DNA of 64,000 nucleotides. It comes from Allium sativum (taxonomy: Eukaryota > Streptophyta > Magnoliopsida > Asparagales > Amaryllidaceae). A program made the translations under genes and the position numbers. Positions 1-11,000 of this stretch are shown here, piece by piece; position 1 is the stretch's first letter; every line of letters begins with the position of its first letter. The stretch spans positions 163,071,579 through 163,135,578 of the forward strand of contig CM060926.1 of assembly GCA_030737875.1 (NCBI GenBank), read 5' to 3'. The notes under the pieces are model-generated. The model did no database searches. It was not told the DNA's origin and was given only the letters and a program-made list of their open reading frames with translations.

Positions 1-166
1 CTCAAGCTAGCATCTTAAAAAGACACATTACAACTCAATGAATAAATAATGTTCATTCCCATCACCCAAAAATTCAACTTATCAAACAAGGACCAAGGTG
101 TTATTTATGAATTTTAAGATAATCCTTGTTCAATGAATGAACTAGTTCATAAAGTTTGATTACTCA
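1..166 (-). repeat. 3' LTR of Athila-type element H (partial, window edge)
   Basis: This AT-rich stretch lies just beyond the polypurine tract that follows the H pol gene, so it should be the 5' end of the 3' LTR read on the minus strand. On that strand the LTR would begin with TGAGTAATC at about 166. No match to this stretch is visible in the part of the H 5' LTR kept at 23841-25823. That is expected if the corresponding end of the 5' LTR lies beyond the later insertions and outside the window. The exact LTR boundary is inferred, because no second copy is present to compare. Confidence 0.6.
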
Positions 167-313
167 TGTAATATAAATCCCCCCCACACTAGATTGAGAC
201 AGTGTCCCAACTGTCTAAGGTATGCAGATAAAAATGGCAGAAAGCAAAAATAAATAAATAAAAAATTGAAAAATAAAAAAAAACAAAAGAAAAAGAACGT
301 GTACCACCTGATT
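167..313 (-). other. Polypurine tract and 3' noncoding end of element H
   Basis: Read on the minus strand, pol ends at 314 and is followed by about 120 nt of U-rich noncoding sequence. Then comes a G-run tract, GTGTGGGGGGGATTTA, at about 175-190. This is the expected primer site for plus-strand DNA synthesis next to the 3' LTR. There is no room here for the env-like ORF that some Athila elements carry. Confidence 0.6.
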
Positions 314-1822
314 TCACGGTGGATGATCAGGCTCATGAAGATCGATAAGATCATCTTCATCATATTGCTCGAATTCTAGAAATGGTTTCAGTCGTTGACC
401 GTTTACTTTGAAGATTTTTCCATCCTTAGGATTTTCAATTTCAACCACTCCATGAGGATATACTGTTTTCACAACATAAGGACCAGTCCATCGAGATCTG
501 AGTTTTCCTGGAAACAAGTGAAGTTTAGAGTCGTATAAAAGAACTTTTTGACCTGCATTGAATTCCTTACGAAGTATGTTTTTGTCGTGTTGGGCTTTGG
601 TTCTTTCTTTGAAGATTTTCGCATTTTCATACGCCTCATTTCTTAATTACTCTAATTCAAAAATTTGTAACTTCCTATGTGAGCCTGCTCTTTCTAAGTC
701 AAAATTCAAAAATTTTATGGCCCAAAGAGCACGATGCTCCAATTCAAGAGGTAAGTGGTAGGCTTTTCCAAAGACTAATCGATATGGTGACATCCCTAGA
801 TTGGTCTTATAAGCAGTGCGAAAAGCCCAAAGTGCATCAATTAGTTTTAAGGACCAATCTTTTCTATTAGAATTCATGGTTTTCTCAAGGATCTGTTTGA
901 TTTGTTTATTGGAAACTTCTACTTGGCCACTAGTTTGTGGATGGCAAGGGGTCGACAGCTTGTGTGTGATTAAATATTTCTTGAGCAAGGATTCGAAAGC
1001 ACGATTACAGAAGTGAGAGCCATTATCGCTAATAATAGCTCGAGGTGTGCCAAAGCGTGAAAAGATGTTTTCTTTGAGGAATTTGATAACAACCTCGTTA
1101 TCATTGGTTTTGGCCGGGATGGCTTCAACCCATTTTGAAACATAGTCTACCGCAAGCAAGATGTAAAGATTCCCAAATGAGTTAGGGAACAGTCCCATGA
1201 AATCGATACCCCAAACATCGAATAGTTCAATCACTAGAATGGGGTTGAGAGGCATCATGTTTCGCTTAGTAATTCGACCCGTTCTTTGGCATCGATTGCA
1301 TTTAGAACAAAATTCAAAAGCATCACGAAAGAGTGTGGGCCAGTAAAAACCGCTTTGCAATACTTTTGCAGCAGTTTTTCTTGCTCCAAAATGACCGCCA
1401 CAAGCATGGTCATGTGAGAAAGAGAGAATACTTTGGTGTTCATGATCGGGCACACACCTTCGAATGATTTGGTCTGGACAGTATTTGAAAAGATATGGGT
1501 CGTCCCAATAGAAGTTTCGAACTTTCGAGAGAAATTTTTGTCTATCTTGTTTCGACCATTCAGCGGGTGTTTGTTGCGTGACAAGATAATTCACATTGTC
1601 AGCGTACCAAGGGGTGTTAGAGATGGAAAGGATTTGTTCGTCGGGAAAATAGTCATCGATTTGGATCTCATCAACATTTTTGTGCACAATTCGAGAGAGA
1701 TGATCACCTACAACATTCTCAGAACCCTTTTTATCTCGTATTTCTATATCAAATTCTTGAAGAAGAAGGATCCAAGCGGGCCTTAGCATCTTTCTTAGAA
1801 AGCAAATATCGTAAGGTCGCAT
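314..1822 (-). pseudogene. Athila-type integrase and end of RNase H (element H pol, 3' part)
   Basis: This part of the H polyprotein encodes integrase, which inserts retrotransposon cDNA into the genome. The frame from 1822 down to 647 shows the end of the RNase H/connection region, the HHCC zinc-binding N-terminus with a CSKCNRC motif, and the catalytic core. The core has its first Asp in WGIDFMG, its second in ISDNGSHF, and the Glu in GQVEVSN. A nonsense codon (TAA) lies at 647-649. The same frame then resumes and ends at 314 with a normal integrase C-terminal block containing RWTGPY. The residues match the Athila lineage of Ty3 elements. At the upstream end the frame differs from the RNase H segment, so a small indel near 1775 has shifted it. 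The gene is dead. Confidence 0.9.
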
Positions 1823-1989
1823 GGACAGTGTAAACTATGACTTTGGATCCTATGAGATATGGTATGAATTTTTCAAGAGCAAAGACAACTGCCAAAAATT
1901 CCTTTTCAGTAGTTGAGTAATTCAACTGGGCCTCGTTTAAGGTTTTGCTAGCGTAATAAATGACTCGAGGGAGTTTATCGATACGCTAA
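1823..1989 (-). pseudogene. RNase H fragment of element H, cut by element A
   Basis: On the minus strand this fragment reads as the middle of the Ty3-type RNase H domain, including the segment with [11 protein letters not shown] and [14 protein letters not shown]. It continues the pol segment at 18415-19563 once element A and one copy of the GCTAA duplication are removed. The usual Asp of the TDH-type motif reads as Val here, and the frame shifts into the 314-1822 frame soon after. It is a decayed piece, not a separate gene. Confidence 0.85.
1985..1989. repeat. Left target-site duplication GCTAA of element A
   Basis: GCTAA directly precedes the TG of the A 5' LTR and is repeated exactly at 18414-18418 after the CA of the 3' LTR. 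This is the 5-bp duplication made by Ty3-type integration, and it proves A inserted into H pol as a unit. Confidence 0.95.
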
Positions 1990-2224
1990 TGTAACGACCC
2001 AGAAAATCTGAACCAATTTAAAAATTTTAAATTGGCTAAAATAATGGATTTTAAATATTTAAAATAAATATTTTAAGTAATGGCGATGAAAACTGAGTTG
2101 AATCGACATTTGAAAACGAATATAATTAATTATAATTATATATAGAATTGAAAATAGCGCGGTAGTTCGAAAATTCGATTTCTAATTTCAAATGAATATA
2201 CAGAATTCAATATAAGTCAGAATT

Positions 2225-2589
2225 GAACGAAACAAGAAATATTTGAATCTGTATAACTATATCTTTATAACGAAGTTAACAAACTGAGATTTCATCTTAG
2301 AAATGATAAGATATGTCCAGTTTAAAATTAGAAATAGTCGCTGTGGAATTTATATATATTTATATATATATAAGGCCCTTAAAAATGGATATTTTGCAGA
2401 TGACCTCGGATTTCGACGAAACCACTTTTGTTGGGTCCGCAGTGTCAAGTTATTGCTAGGTTTCAAATTTCATAATTTTTCGAATCAATATGTGAGCGTG
2501 GCAAAGGAAAACGCGTTTGACCAGTTTCAGTTGATTTTAATCGACTGGAAATTGGCCATTTTTCAAACGGTCTCAGAATACGACGAAAC
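2225..2589 (+). promoter_or_regulatory. Three spaced CGACGAAAC-type motifs in A U3
   Basis: GAACGAAACAAG at 2225-2236, CGACGAAACCA at 2414 and CGACGAAACTA at 2581 are spaced about 187 and 167 bp. The last two are each followed by TTTTGTT and a GACC/GTCC block. The same triple is seen in B (26010, 26181, 26348) and, more diverged, in reverse in G. A role as a U3 enhancer array is inferred. Confidence 0.45.
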
Positions 2590-2871
2590 TAGTTTTGTTA
2601 GGACCGTATCGTCAATACGAAGCTAGAAAATATTTTTCTGGAATTTTTCTAGTTAGTATGTGACCCCGGTAATTTGAAATGTACGTTTAAAATTCAATAT
2701 AGTGATTTAAATGTAAATTCAAAAGGAAACTGACTGTAACGATCAAATCAGCTTACGATACATATCCCATTGTGTTCAGAATGGGGGTGAAACGCTATGG
2801 GCGACAGGCGGTGGGCCTCGTTTCGAGGTCGTGTGTAAAAGTCAACCCTTTTGCAAATTTAAATAATAAAA

Positions 2872-2878
2872 TATAAAA
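2872..2878 (+). promoter_or_regulatory. TATA-like box of A 5' LTR
   Basis: TATAAAA lies in an A-rich run 30-40 bp before a CT-rich stretch (about 2905-2935) that suits a transcription start. The same site is at 13458-13464 in the 3' LTR. The A-rich context makes the exact box uncertain. Confidence 0.4.
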
Positions 2879-2904
2879 AAAAAAAAAATAATAATTTTTA
2901 ACTC

Positions 2905-3225
2905 TTCCCTCCCTCCCTTATCTCCCGCTTGGCCCCCCCCCCTTTTTTCAATTCGATACAATCAGAAAGAAAAAAAAAAAAAAACAAAACCTAATCTAAT
3001 CGCCAGAGCCCCCCCCCCCCCCCGATCCCTCGAGCGCCGACGAAGAGCCACCGCCGAACCACCACGAAGGCCTCGCCCTCCTCCGCTTCGCAACACCCAC
3101 GAGCCCCCCCCCTTAAGCATCGCGACACCCACGACCCACCTCCCCGTTCGAGCGCCGAAGCCCCACCACCCCGTTCGAGCCTCGAAGCCTCCGACGATCT
3201 GCAGACCCCCCCCCCCCTTTCATCG
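2905..3225 (+). other. C-rich putative first exon of A transcript
   Basis: This GC-rich island of about 320 bp contains several C homopolymers (for example near 3010-3024, 3105-3112 and 3206-3217). It stands out in an AT-rich LTR and ends exactly at a consensus splice donor. Homopolymer lengths differ in the 3' LTR copy (about 13480-13809). Comparable GC-rich blocks precede a donor in B (26690-27040) and, reversed, in G (about 52933-53210). It has no convincing ORF, and untranslated leader is the best reading. Confidence 0.5.
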
Positions 3226-3231
3226 GTAAGT
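3226..3231 (+). promoter_or_regulatory. Predicted 5' splice donor in A LTR
   Basis: CG|GTAAGT matches the plant 5' splice-site consensus and is followed by U-rich sequence, as plant introns are. Paired with the acceptor at 8064 it defines a 4839-nt leader intron covering U5 and the primer site. The 3' LTR copy is at 13810. Not tested. Confidence 0.5.
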
Positions 3232-3561
3232 TTTAAATTGTATTTTATTTTTATTTATTTTATTTTTATTTTATTTTATATATAAACTGGTTTTTTTAAA
3301 AAAGGTTTAAACTGATTTATTTATAAAGGTTTAAACTGATTTATTTATAAAGTAAAAACTGTGATTTTTAAAGAATAAAAACTGATTTTGCTAAAAATAA
3401 AAAACTGCATTTTTTTTTTATACAGTTAAAAACTGATTTTGCTAGAAATTAAAACTGTTTTGAAAAAGAATTTTTAAAACTGGTTTTTTTTAAAAAAAGA
3501 AAGTATAAAACTGTTTTGAAAAAGAATTTTTAGAACTGAATTTTATAAAAGAAATTAAAAC

Positions 3562-3745
3562 TGATTTGAAAGCAAAAGGAAAAATCATATTCTTATATGT
3601 CGAAAGCAAAAGGAAAAATCATATTTTTATATGTCGAAAGCAAAAGGAAAAATCATATTTTTATATGTTGAAAGTCAAAATAAAAATCATATTTTTATAT
3701 GTTGAAAGTCGATATAAAAATCATATTTTTATATAATGAATAGCG
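3562..3745 (+). repeat. Short tandem repeats in A 5' LTR (about 36 bp unit)
   Basis: Four to five copies of a unit built on GAAAG-CAAAAGGAAAAATCAT followed by ATTTTTATATGT, with growing divergence to the right. It is repeated at about 14150-14335 in the 3' LTR. Confidence 0.8.
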
Positions 3746-4336
3746 AAGTCAAAATTCTATTTTTATATATTGAATAGCATAGTAAAAATTCTATTTTTAC
3801 ATATGCAGAGAATACGGGTGAAAGCGACAAATAGGCGAAGATTTCTATTAAGAAGTGTCGTGCAGCTGGATAGCTATTGGTGAGATTTCTGATTTAAAAA
3901 TATAAATATATGTGTGTGAATATGAAAGTGAATTGCTATATATTTATATATATATATACGCCCCCTCGTCCACAAACCATGGACGATATTTATTGGTTGA
4001 AATTGTTGTGAAAATTGAATGGTTGTTTGGGATTGTTTGTGATTGATATTGGTGGATTGTGGTTGAAAAATACCCATTTGTGGTTGTGAAATATTTGGTT
4101 GAAACCACATAGGATTAGTTTGTGGTAATGAAATAAATATATACATGCCGCCTGCGTGCGAACTAGATGCATGTTTCCCATTGTCAAAAACCGCGAGGTT
4201 TTAAGGTAGAGCGAGGAGCCGTACTAGGGACGGTGCCGGTGTAACTACCCTGCCGTTATGCTGCCGAAATTTTGAATAATATTTGTGTGTTTGAATTATT
4301 TTCATATGCTTAAACTATATTTATTCCTTATATAGA

Positions 4337-4930
4337 AAACATTCATGTGTTGAATTGATATTCATTCGTTGTTTAAAAATTCATGTGTTGAATGAAATTC
4401 ATATTTTGAAATAAATTGTTCGATAATAAAAATCACATTTTTATCGATATATAAAAACTATAGAAACATTCATGTGTTGAATTGATATTCATTCGTTGTT
4501 TAGAAATTCATGTGTTGAATGGAATTCATATTTTGAAATAAATTGTTCGATAATAAAAATCACATTTTTATCGATATATAAAAACTATAGAAACATTCAT
4601 GTGTTGAATTGATATTCATTCGTTGTTTAGAAATTCATGTGTTGAATGGTATTCATATTTTGAAATAAATAGTTCGATAATAAAAATCACACTTTTATCG
4701 ATATATAGAAACTATAGAAAACATTCATGTGTTGAATTGATATTCATTCGTTGTTTAGAAATTCATGTGTTGAATGGTATTCATATTTTGAAATAAATAG
4801 TTCGATAATAAAAATCACACTTTTATCGATATATAGAAACTATAGAAAACATTCATGTGTTGAATTGATATTCATTCGTTGTTTAGAAATTCATGTGTTG
4901 AATGGTATTCATATTTTGAAATAAATGGTT
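4337..4930 (+). repeat. Tandem repeat of about 127 bp in A 5' LTR (five units)
   Basis: Units start at about 4341, 4468, 4595, 4722 and 4850, each with ATTCATGTGTTGAATTGATA, then ATTCATTCGTTG, and a TCGATATATA block. A diverged array of the same motif occupies 39400-39900 in B. The array has the same number of units in the A 3' LTR (14927-15520). Confidence 0.9.
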
Positions 4931-5559
4931 TTATGATAAAAATTCTATTTTATCACCTACATGAACTACATAGAAAAAAAATAGTGTTTTGAAATGAGTT
5001 GTTTTACAATAAAAATCACATTTTTATTGTATGCATAAATCGTTAAAATATGAAGTGTTAAAAATAGCCACTTGTTCAAAATAAACATATATGAGTTGAA
5101 ATATTCATTAAGTAGCTAATGAAATGATTTGCACCTATTTGTGTAACGTTAGAATGAATGGAGTTTTTAAACCAAATAGAAATCAAATATGAAGTTGAAT
5201 AGAAAATGAAAAATGATATGAACTGTATATATATGTACATGCATATTCATTGAACAGGTTATAGCAAAGGGGCTAGAGAAGAGGAATAAAATTTTGTGCC
5301 CGACAAATAGGTACACATTTACTGATTTGTTTGGGTGATGATTTTGAGCCTGATTGGCTAGCCGCTTGGCTTTTTCTTTTTCTTTTTGAGATTAGAAGGA
5401 CCGGGACGCTATTTGCGATTTCCCGACGCTCCCGGTGCAGGGGAGGTTATGGCGAAATTTTTCCAAAATTTAAGGTGTTAGAAAAAATTTTGAAGTGAAA
5501 ACGATATAGAAATCATTGAATGAACTATATTTATATAACTATAGAAATATAAATAAAAT

Positions 5560-6030
5560 TAAAACGAAACGAGGCCGTGCAGTTCGTATTTTGAAACCGT
5601 GATTTCAAACGACTAGTACGGGAAATCCGACCATTGGATTTTCCCAAAACCTCAACCGTCGGGTTCGCCTTGGAATAATCTTTCCAACGGCACCAACCTT
5701 GTAGAAATCCAACGGTTGGTTTGTCTGGAATGTTTAATTCAAATCTGAAGAAAAACAGCGCCAGAAACGATTATATTTATTTATATATATAAATATAATT
5801 ATATTTAATCGAATAACGACGCTGCAGTTCGTATTTTGAAATCGAAACTTCAAACGATTGTACCGGGAGATCCGACCGTCGGATTTTCCCGAAACTGGAA
5901 CCGTTGGATTCGTTTTGAAAAGACCTTTCTAATGATGTAAATTTTGTGAAGATCCAACGGTTAGATTTTCAGATATGTGTAAATCAAATCTCAAGAAAAA
6001 CAGCGCCACGGCCACGTTATGGCCCGAAAC
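5560..6030 (+). repeat. Duplicated palindromic block in A 5' LTR
   Basis: Two diverged copies of a block of about 200 bp occur in tandem. Each has GCAGTTCGTATTTTGAAA, then a near-palindromic CCGACCGTCGG (second copy) or CCGACCATTGG (first copy), then ACCGTTGG or ACCGTCGG, then ATCCAACGGTT and AACAGCGCCA. One copy of the block is conserved in B (about 40885-41100) and, reversed and diverged, in G (about 43390-43620). Conservation in noncoding U5 suggests function, but the role is unknown. Confidence 0.65.
5953..5963 (+). promoter_or_regulatory. MSA-type MYB3R site in A 5' LTR
   Basis: TCCAACGGTTA matches the plant mitosis-specific activator consensus YCYAACGGYYA at every position. The identical site is at 16543-16553 in the 3' LTR and at 41025-41035 in B. 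It lies far downstream of the proposed start, so a regulatory role is only inferred. Confidence 0.4.
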
Positions 6031-7826
6031 GTCGTTTTGAATATATTAGCTATTTTAAAATAAATAAAAATAGCGATAAATAGTTATAAAATACCATAAG
6101 CGATATGGAATGGAAATAAACTGAATTTGCTTGATTTATGTGATATTTGATGGTTGAATGTGTTTGGTGTGAAAATTACTTTAAAAGAACAATTGGTGTT
6201 GTCGAATAATTTAACCATTGAAATAAATCGATTTGAAATTCTAAATATACGTGAATTATTTGGAAAGGCCGAGTTAATTCTCATTTCGAATAATCGACCG
6301 ACGATTGAAATTCGAAGATGAAGACGATGGTCGAAGACCGGAGATCTTCACCTCGTTTGGATGGTAACCGAGGTCCTGATTGGGAGGCATCCCGAAATAT
6401 GGATAATGAGTGGTGATCGTTCAGACGTACGTGTTGATCGATGGGTTTGCGAGGTATTTAGTGCCTCCGGTTTCGTTCAGACCCAGAACGGACTTGTAAA
6501 TGGACTGTGTGTCCGACATGGGAATTTGTTCTGTGTGATTGATAGCCATCAGTTGCACGGTGTGAATTGCCTGTGTGGCATGCTAAGATGCAGTGATCAG
6601 GGCTTCTGTTGAAAAGCAAAGTCTTGTGGAGATGATCAAAGCACCGCCTGTGTGGCGTAGCTTTGTGTATAACGTGAATTCGCGAGCCTCACGCCCCGGT
6701 ATGAACCTAAAACGGGAGAAGGGACCTCAGGGAGGGCCTACGTTTCCTCCTAGCTAAAAGTGGCGTCAGTGGTTTTACACGCCCTGACGAGTTTGACTTA
6801 TGTGGTTGTTGCTGTTGCGAGGCGCCTCGGTTTGATCGGACGATCCGGGTCCGATGGAGTCATTCGTTGGCTCGTTTACGCCCCAAAGGGCGGGGAAACG
6901 TATGGTTCAGGCATTTTAATCCACATCGGTGGACCGGCCCTGACGATCCTAAGGCTTGACAGAGTACTTGCCTGAGGCTCGGGCTAGGCAGTCTCGAATT
7001 CGGTAAGGACTATCTTTTGCCTTGGTTCATGACGGAAATCCAATTTCCAAATACGTGATCGTGCGGTTTTGATTGTATACCTATATAGGGCGACATAGTG
7101 GTATGGGGCATTAATGCCATCTATGATTGATAGTTATGATTTGAAATTGTTTTCAAAACATATATACACTAGCAATAATATCAAATGCCTTTGTTTTATT
7201 CGTATCAAGCATATTTTGGCCGTTATAAGGTAAAAACTCTATCCTCCGGTTTGCGTTGCATTGTGTGATGGGAACTGAGTCTTATAACGGCTTCATTTTT
7301 ATAAAAAGCATAGCGATGTTTAAAAGAAAGATTTGTTTTAAAGCACTGGCAATCCAATGGAGTAAACCCGTTCCACGAAAGTGGCGTGGTCCTGTGATTA
7401 GCCAATTATATATGTGTTGAGTAGATTTCTCATACCAGTCCCATGACTGACTCGTAGTTTGTTTCACTCTCAAACTCGGGTGCCCCTTTTTCTACACGGG
7501 CAGCCTTGTATTCAGGTTTAGCTGGTTCTTTTTCTGGATAGCTGGAGCTGAAGATGGATTCTATCATTTATTCTTTTTATGCTGTTCAGCTCCTATTGTA
7601 CATATTTTGTTTATTTCCGCTGTAGACATTTATGTATAGCTGAACTGTATTTGTACTAAGTAAGATCCTGTATACTGTGTAACTCTGATGATTACTTTTA
7701 TCCAGTATATTTTGTTGTTCATTCTGGTGTATTTATTTAATTCTGCTCTGCTATTATATGTTTCTGTGTTATATTCCAAAAGATAACCTTGTTTCCGTGA
7801 GAACGGGAAATCGGGTCGTCTCAACG

Positions 7827-7843
7827 TGGTATCAGAGCTTTGG
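7827..7843 (+). other. Primer-binding site of A (initiator tRNA-Met)
   Basis: TGGTATCAGAGC followed by TTTGG starts 3 nt after the CA end of the 5' LTR. It is complementary to the 3' end of initiator tRNA-Met, the usual primer for chromoviruses. Confidence 0.95.
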
Positions 7844-8035
7844 TTAAGCTTAGTTCTGGAATATAACATTTGAACGAACTCGTCAGAAATAGAACCAGTA
7901 GTTTTCTAGGACGGGTAACTCTATACAGATAGGATCAGCAATATCCTAGTATGAGTAAAGCAGAATAGATTACACCTCGATAGACACATTTACATTTGAA
8001 GTATATGTTTCTATGTTTGAAAATTTTCTTTTCTG

Positions 8036-8064
8036 TGACCTGACACTTGATCTGCTAATTGCAG
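8036..8064 (+). promoter_or_regulatory. Predicted 3' splice acceptor before A gag
   Basis: TTGCAG ends at 8064, 13 nt before the gag ATG. A candidate branch site, CTGAC, is at about 8040, with a U-rich run upstream. With the donor at 3226 it would remove the primer site from the translated mRNA. Predicted only. Confidence 0.5.
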
Positions 8065-8077
8065 AAGTACTAGAAAA

Positions 8078-11000
8078 ATGAGTGCCAGAAACAGGAATAC
8101 CGAACCCGATCTAGAGGCTCTATTAAAGAAGTATCGAAATCTGAACGGAGCGCAATTCTCGGGCAATGAATCTATTATTCAAACTCAAGCTTGGTTGAGT
8201 TCGGTAGAAAGAATCTTTGAGCATATCCAGCTGAGAGATGACCAGAAACGGTTAGTAGCATCTTGGGCGCTCAAAGAAGAAGCTTTAATCTGGTGGGAAA
8301 CAATCATCAAAGATAATCCAGAAGGTGATATCACCTGGGACAGATTCAAAGTAATTTTCCTACAAAGATTTACTCCTCCCGAAGCAACCGAGAGATTATG
8401 TGATGAATTTTCTTATCTAATACAAGGTGACATGACAATTCCCGAATATCATAAGAAATTCAATGAACTTTCTCACTTTGCCCCTCATCTAATTGAAAAT
8501 CCGAAGAGGAGAAATATGAGATTTATTCACGGGCTTCAAAGGAAATACCAGAATAAGGTATTAGGGCATGTGAAGCTTCCTTTTCCAGAAATGATTTACA
8601 TGGCTTATCAGTATGAAGACCTCCATAAGAAAGGAATGTTACGCGACGAAGAAGAAGTCTGTTCTAGTGACAAAACAGAGTCAGAAACTGATATTCCTGA
8701 AAACAGTACGAGGTCAGAGGTCAATAAGAAGCCCAAAGTAAGTCGGAAAAGGGCCAGACCTGAGAAAGAATCAGCAATGACCGCTATGTGCTTAAACTGC
8801 AATCAGAAAGGCCATTTATCCAGAAAATGTAAATCTTTAAAGAAGCAGAAGAAGAATGAATCTGAATCCACTAAGAAAAGGAACCCACATGGTGAAAGGA
8901 CATGCCATGAGTGTCATCAAGCAGGTCATATTGCACGGGAGTGCCAACTCTCAAAGAAATCTGAAACCGTATATATAAATGAAATAGCAGAAACTTCTGA
9001 GCCCTCAGCTAATCAAGAAAGGCCCGATGTTTTAGAAGGCACGCTTACTGTCAAAAACATTCCAGTCAAAGTACTGTTTGACACAGGCGCGTCAAGAAGC
9101 TTCATTGCCAAAGATGCAGCTAAGAAACTGGATTTGAATTTGAAGAAGCTCAAGGAACCAATGACTGTCCAGAATCCAGTTGGGGGTTCCATTGATCTCA
9201 GTTGGGTTTGTGGAGTGCCGGTTTCTTTCTCTCGTTATCGGTTTCCTACCATCGCAGTCGTTATGAATTTTAAAGAGTTTGATCTTATCTTAGGGTTAGA
9301 TTGGTTGACTAAATATGAAGCTGAGGTTAAATGCGCCGACAGAGTCGTAAAGGCGAAGATTAAATCAGGCGATTATATAACCATTCCCTGTGAAGGTCAG
9401 AATGCTAATAGAAAAGACTTCTGGGCAGCTTTGAATGTTTCTCCAGCCCAAATAGAAAATGTCCCTGAAGTCATAGAGAATATTCCTGACCTCATTAAAG
9501 ATATTCCTGTCGTCAAGAATTATGCGGATGTGTTTGAGGAAGTTGTTCGCTTACCTCCGCAGAGAGAAATAGATTTCAAAATTGCTTTAGTTCCCAATGC
9601 AAGGCCGGTAGTTCACGCTATTCGAAGAATGTCCTTGAAAGAGAAAGAGGAATTAGACAATCAAACACGACAGCTAGTATGGAAAGGTCTGATCAGGCCT
9701 AGTTTCTCTGACTGGGGTGCAGCCGTGGTGTTTGTCCCAAAATCTGACGGTACTCTACGTCTTTGTGTGGATTATCGTGATTTGAACAAACAGACAATAA
9801 AGAACAAGTATCCATTGCCGCGGATTGATGATTTGTTAGATCGATTAAATGGAGCACAAGTATTCTCACGAATGGACCTAGCTACAGGATTCCATCAACT
9901 TCGAATTGCCGAAGAGTGTGTTCCAATGACAGCGTTCAGAGGCCCCGACTTATTCTACGAGTGGTTAGTAATGCCGTTCGGCTTATGTAACGCTCCAGCT
10001 TATTTCGTCGATCTGATGAATAGAGTATTCAGAGGAGTACTGAACAAATTTGTTTTGGTTTTTATTGATGATATTCTAATCTTCTCTAAATCAAAGGCCG
10101 AACATGAAAAGCATCTGGAACAGGTTCTAGAAATTCTCAGAAAGAATGTATTGAAAGCCAAGTTTTCCAAATGTATATTCTGGCAAGATGAAGTAAAATT
10201 TCTGGGCCATGTCGTATCGAAAGATGGAATCGCTGTGGATCCAAGCAAAATCACAGCTATTCAGAATTGGAAACAGCCCAGTACTCCCACTGAAGTCCGC
10301 AGTTTTCTCGGATTGGCTAGCTATTACCGAAAGTTCGTTAAAGACTTTTCGAAGATATCTGGTCACTTGACGAAGCTTACAAAGAAGCATTCTAAATTCA
10401 AGTGGACTCAAGAAAGTGAGGAGGCTTTCGAAGAGCTAAAGTTAAGATTGACGACAGCTCCAGTGTTAACCATCATTGATGGCAATCAGGATTTAAAAGT
10501 CTGGACTGATGCGTCTAGAGAAGGCCTTGGAGCAGTGTTAATGCAAAGGGGCCAAGTGATTGCTTATGCTAGCCGTCAACTGAAGCCGCACGAGAAAAAC
10601 TACGTAACTCATGATCTTGAGTTATTGGCTATCATATTCTCTTTGAAGATCTGGAGACACTATCTTCTGGGCGAGAGATTTGAACTGTTTACAGATCACC
10701 AGTCGTTAAAGTATCTGTTCACTCAGAAGGACTTAAATCTGAGACAGCAACGTTGGCTGGAGTTTCTTGCAGCATATGACTTCGAAATTATATATACTCC
10801 AGGGAAAGCCAATGTCGTGGCCGATGCGCTGAGCAGAAAGAATGTAATGATCGCCAGCTTTATTATCACAACTTCCTTGATTGACAAAATATCTATCCTT
10901 CAGAAGGAGGATAACTTTATAAAAGATATGATCAAAAGGATTCGGAAAGGCGAACCCTCGTGTTTTCAAATAGATAACGACGAGACCTTGAGATTAAAAG

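Larger units (their letters stand above)
1990..7823 (+). repeat. 5' LTR of element A (5834 bp)
   Basis: It begins TGTAACGACCC and ends GGTCGTCTCA. At 5.8 kb it is several times longer than most plant Ty3 LTRs. U3 covers about the first 0.9 kb and holds a three-copy CGACGAAAC motif and an AT-rich TATA-like stretch. It is followed by a C-rich putative first exon, a strong splice donor, two tandem-repeat blocks, duplicated palindromic motifs, and a long U5 with blocks conserved in B, F and G. Only short spurious ORFs occur in it. A 107-codon ORF at 2303 is U3 sequence; its frame is not kept in B or G. Confidence 0.95.

Noticed and set aside
2303..2626. 107-codon ORF present in both A LTRs (also 12889-13212)
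   Set aside because: The copies are the two LTRs of one element. The frame is not maintained in B or G, and the region is U3 promoter sequence.
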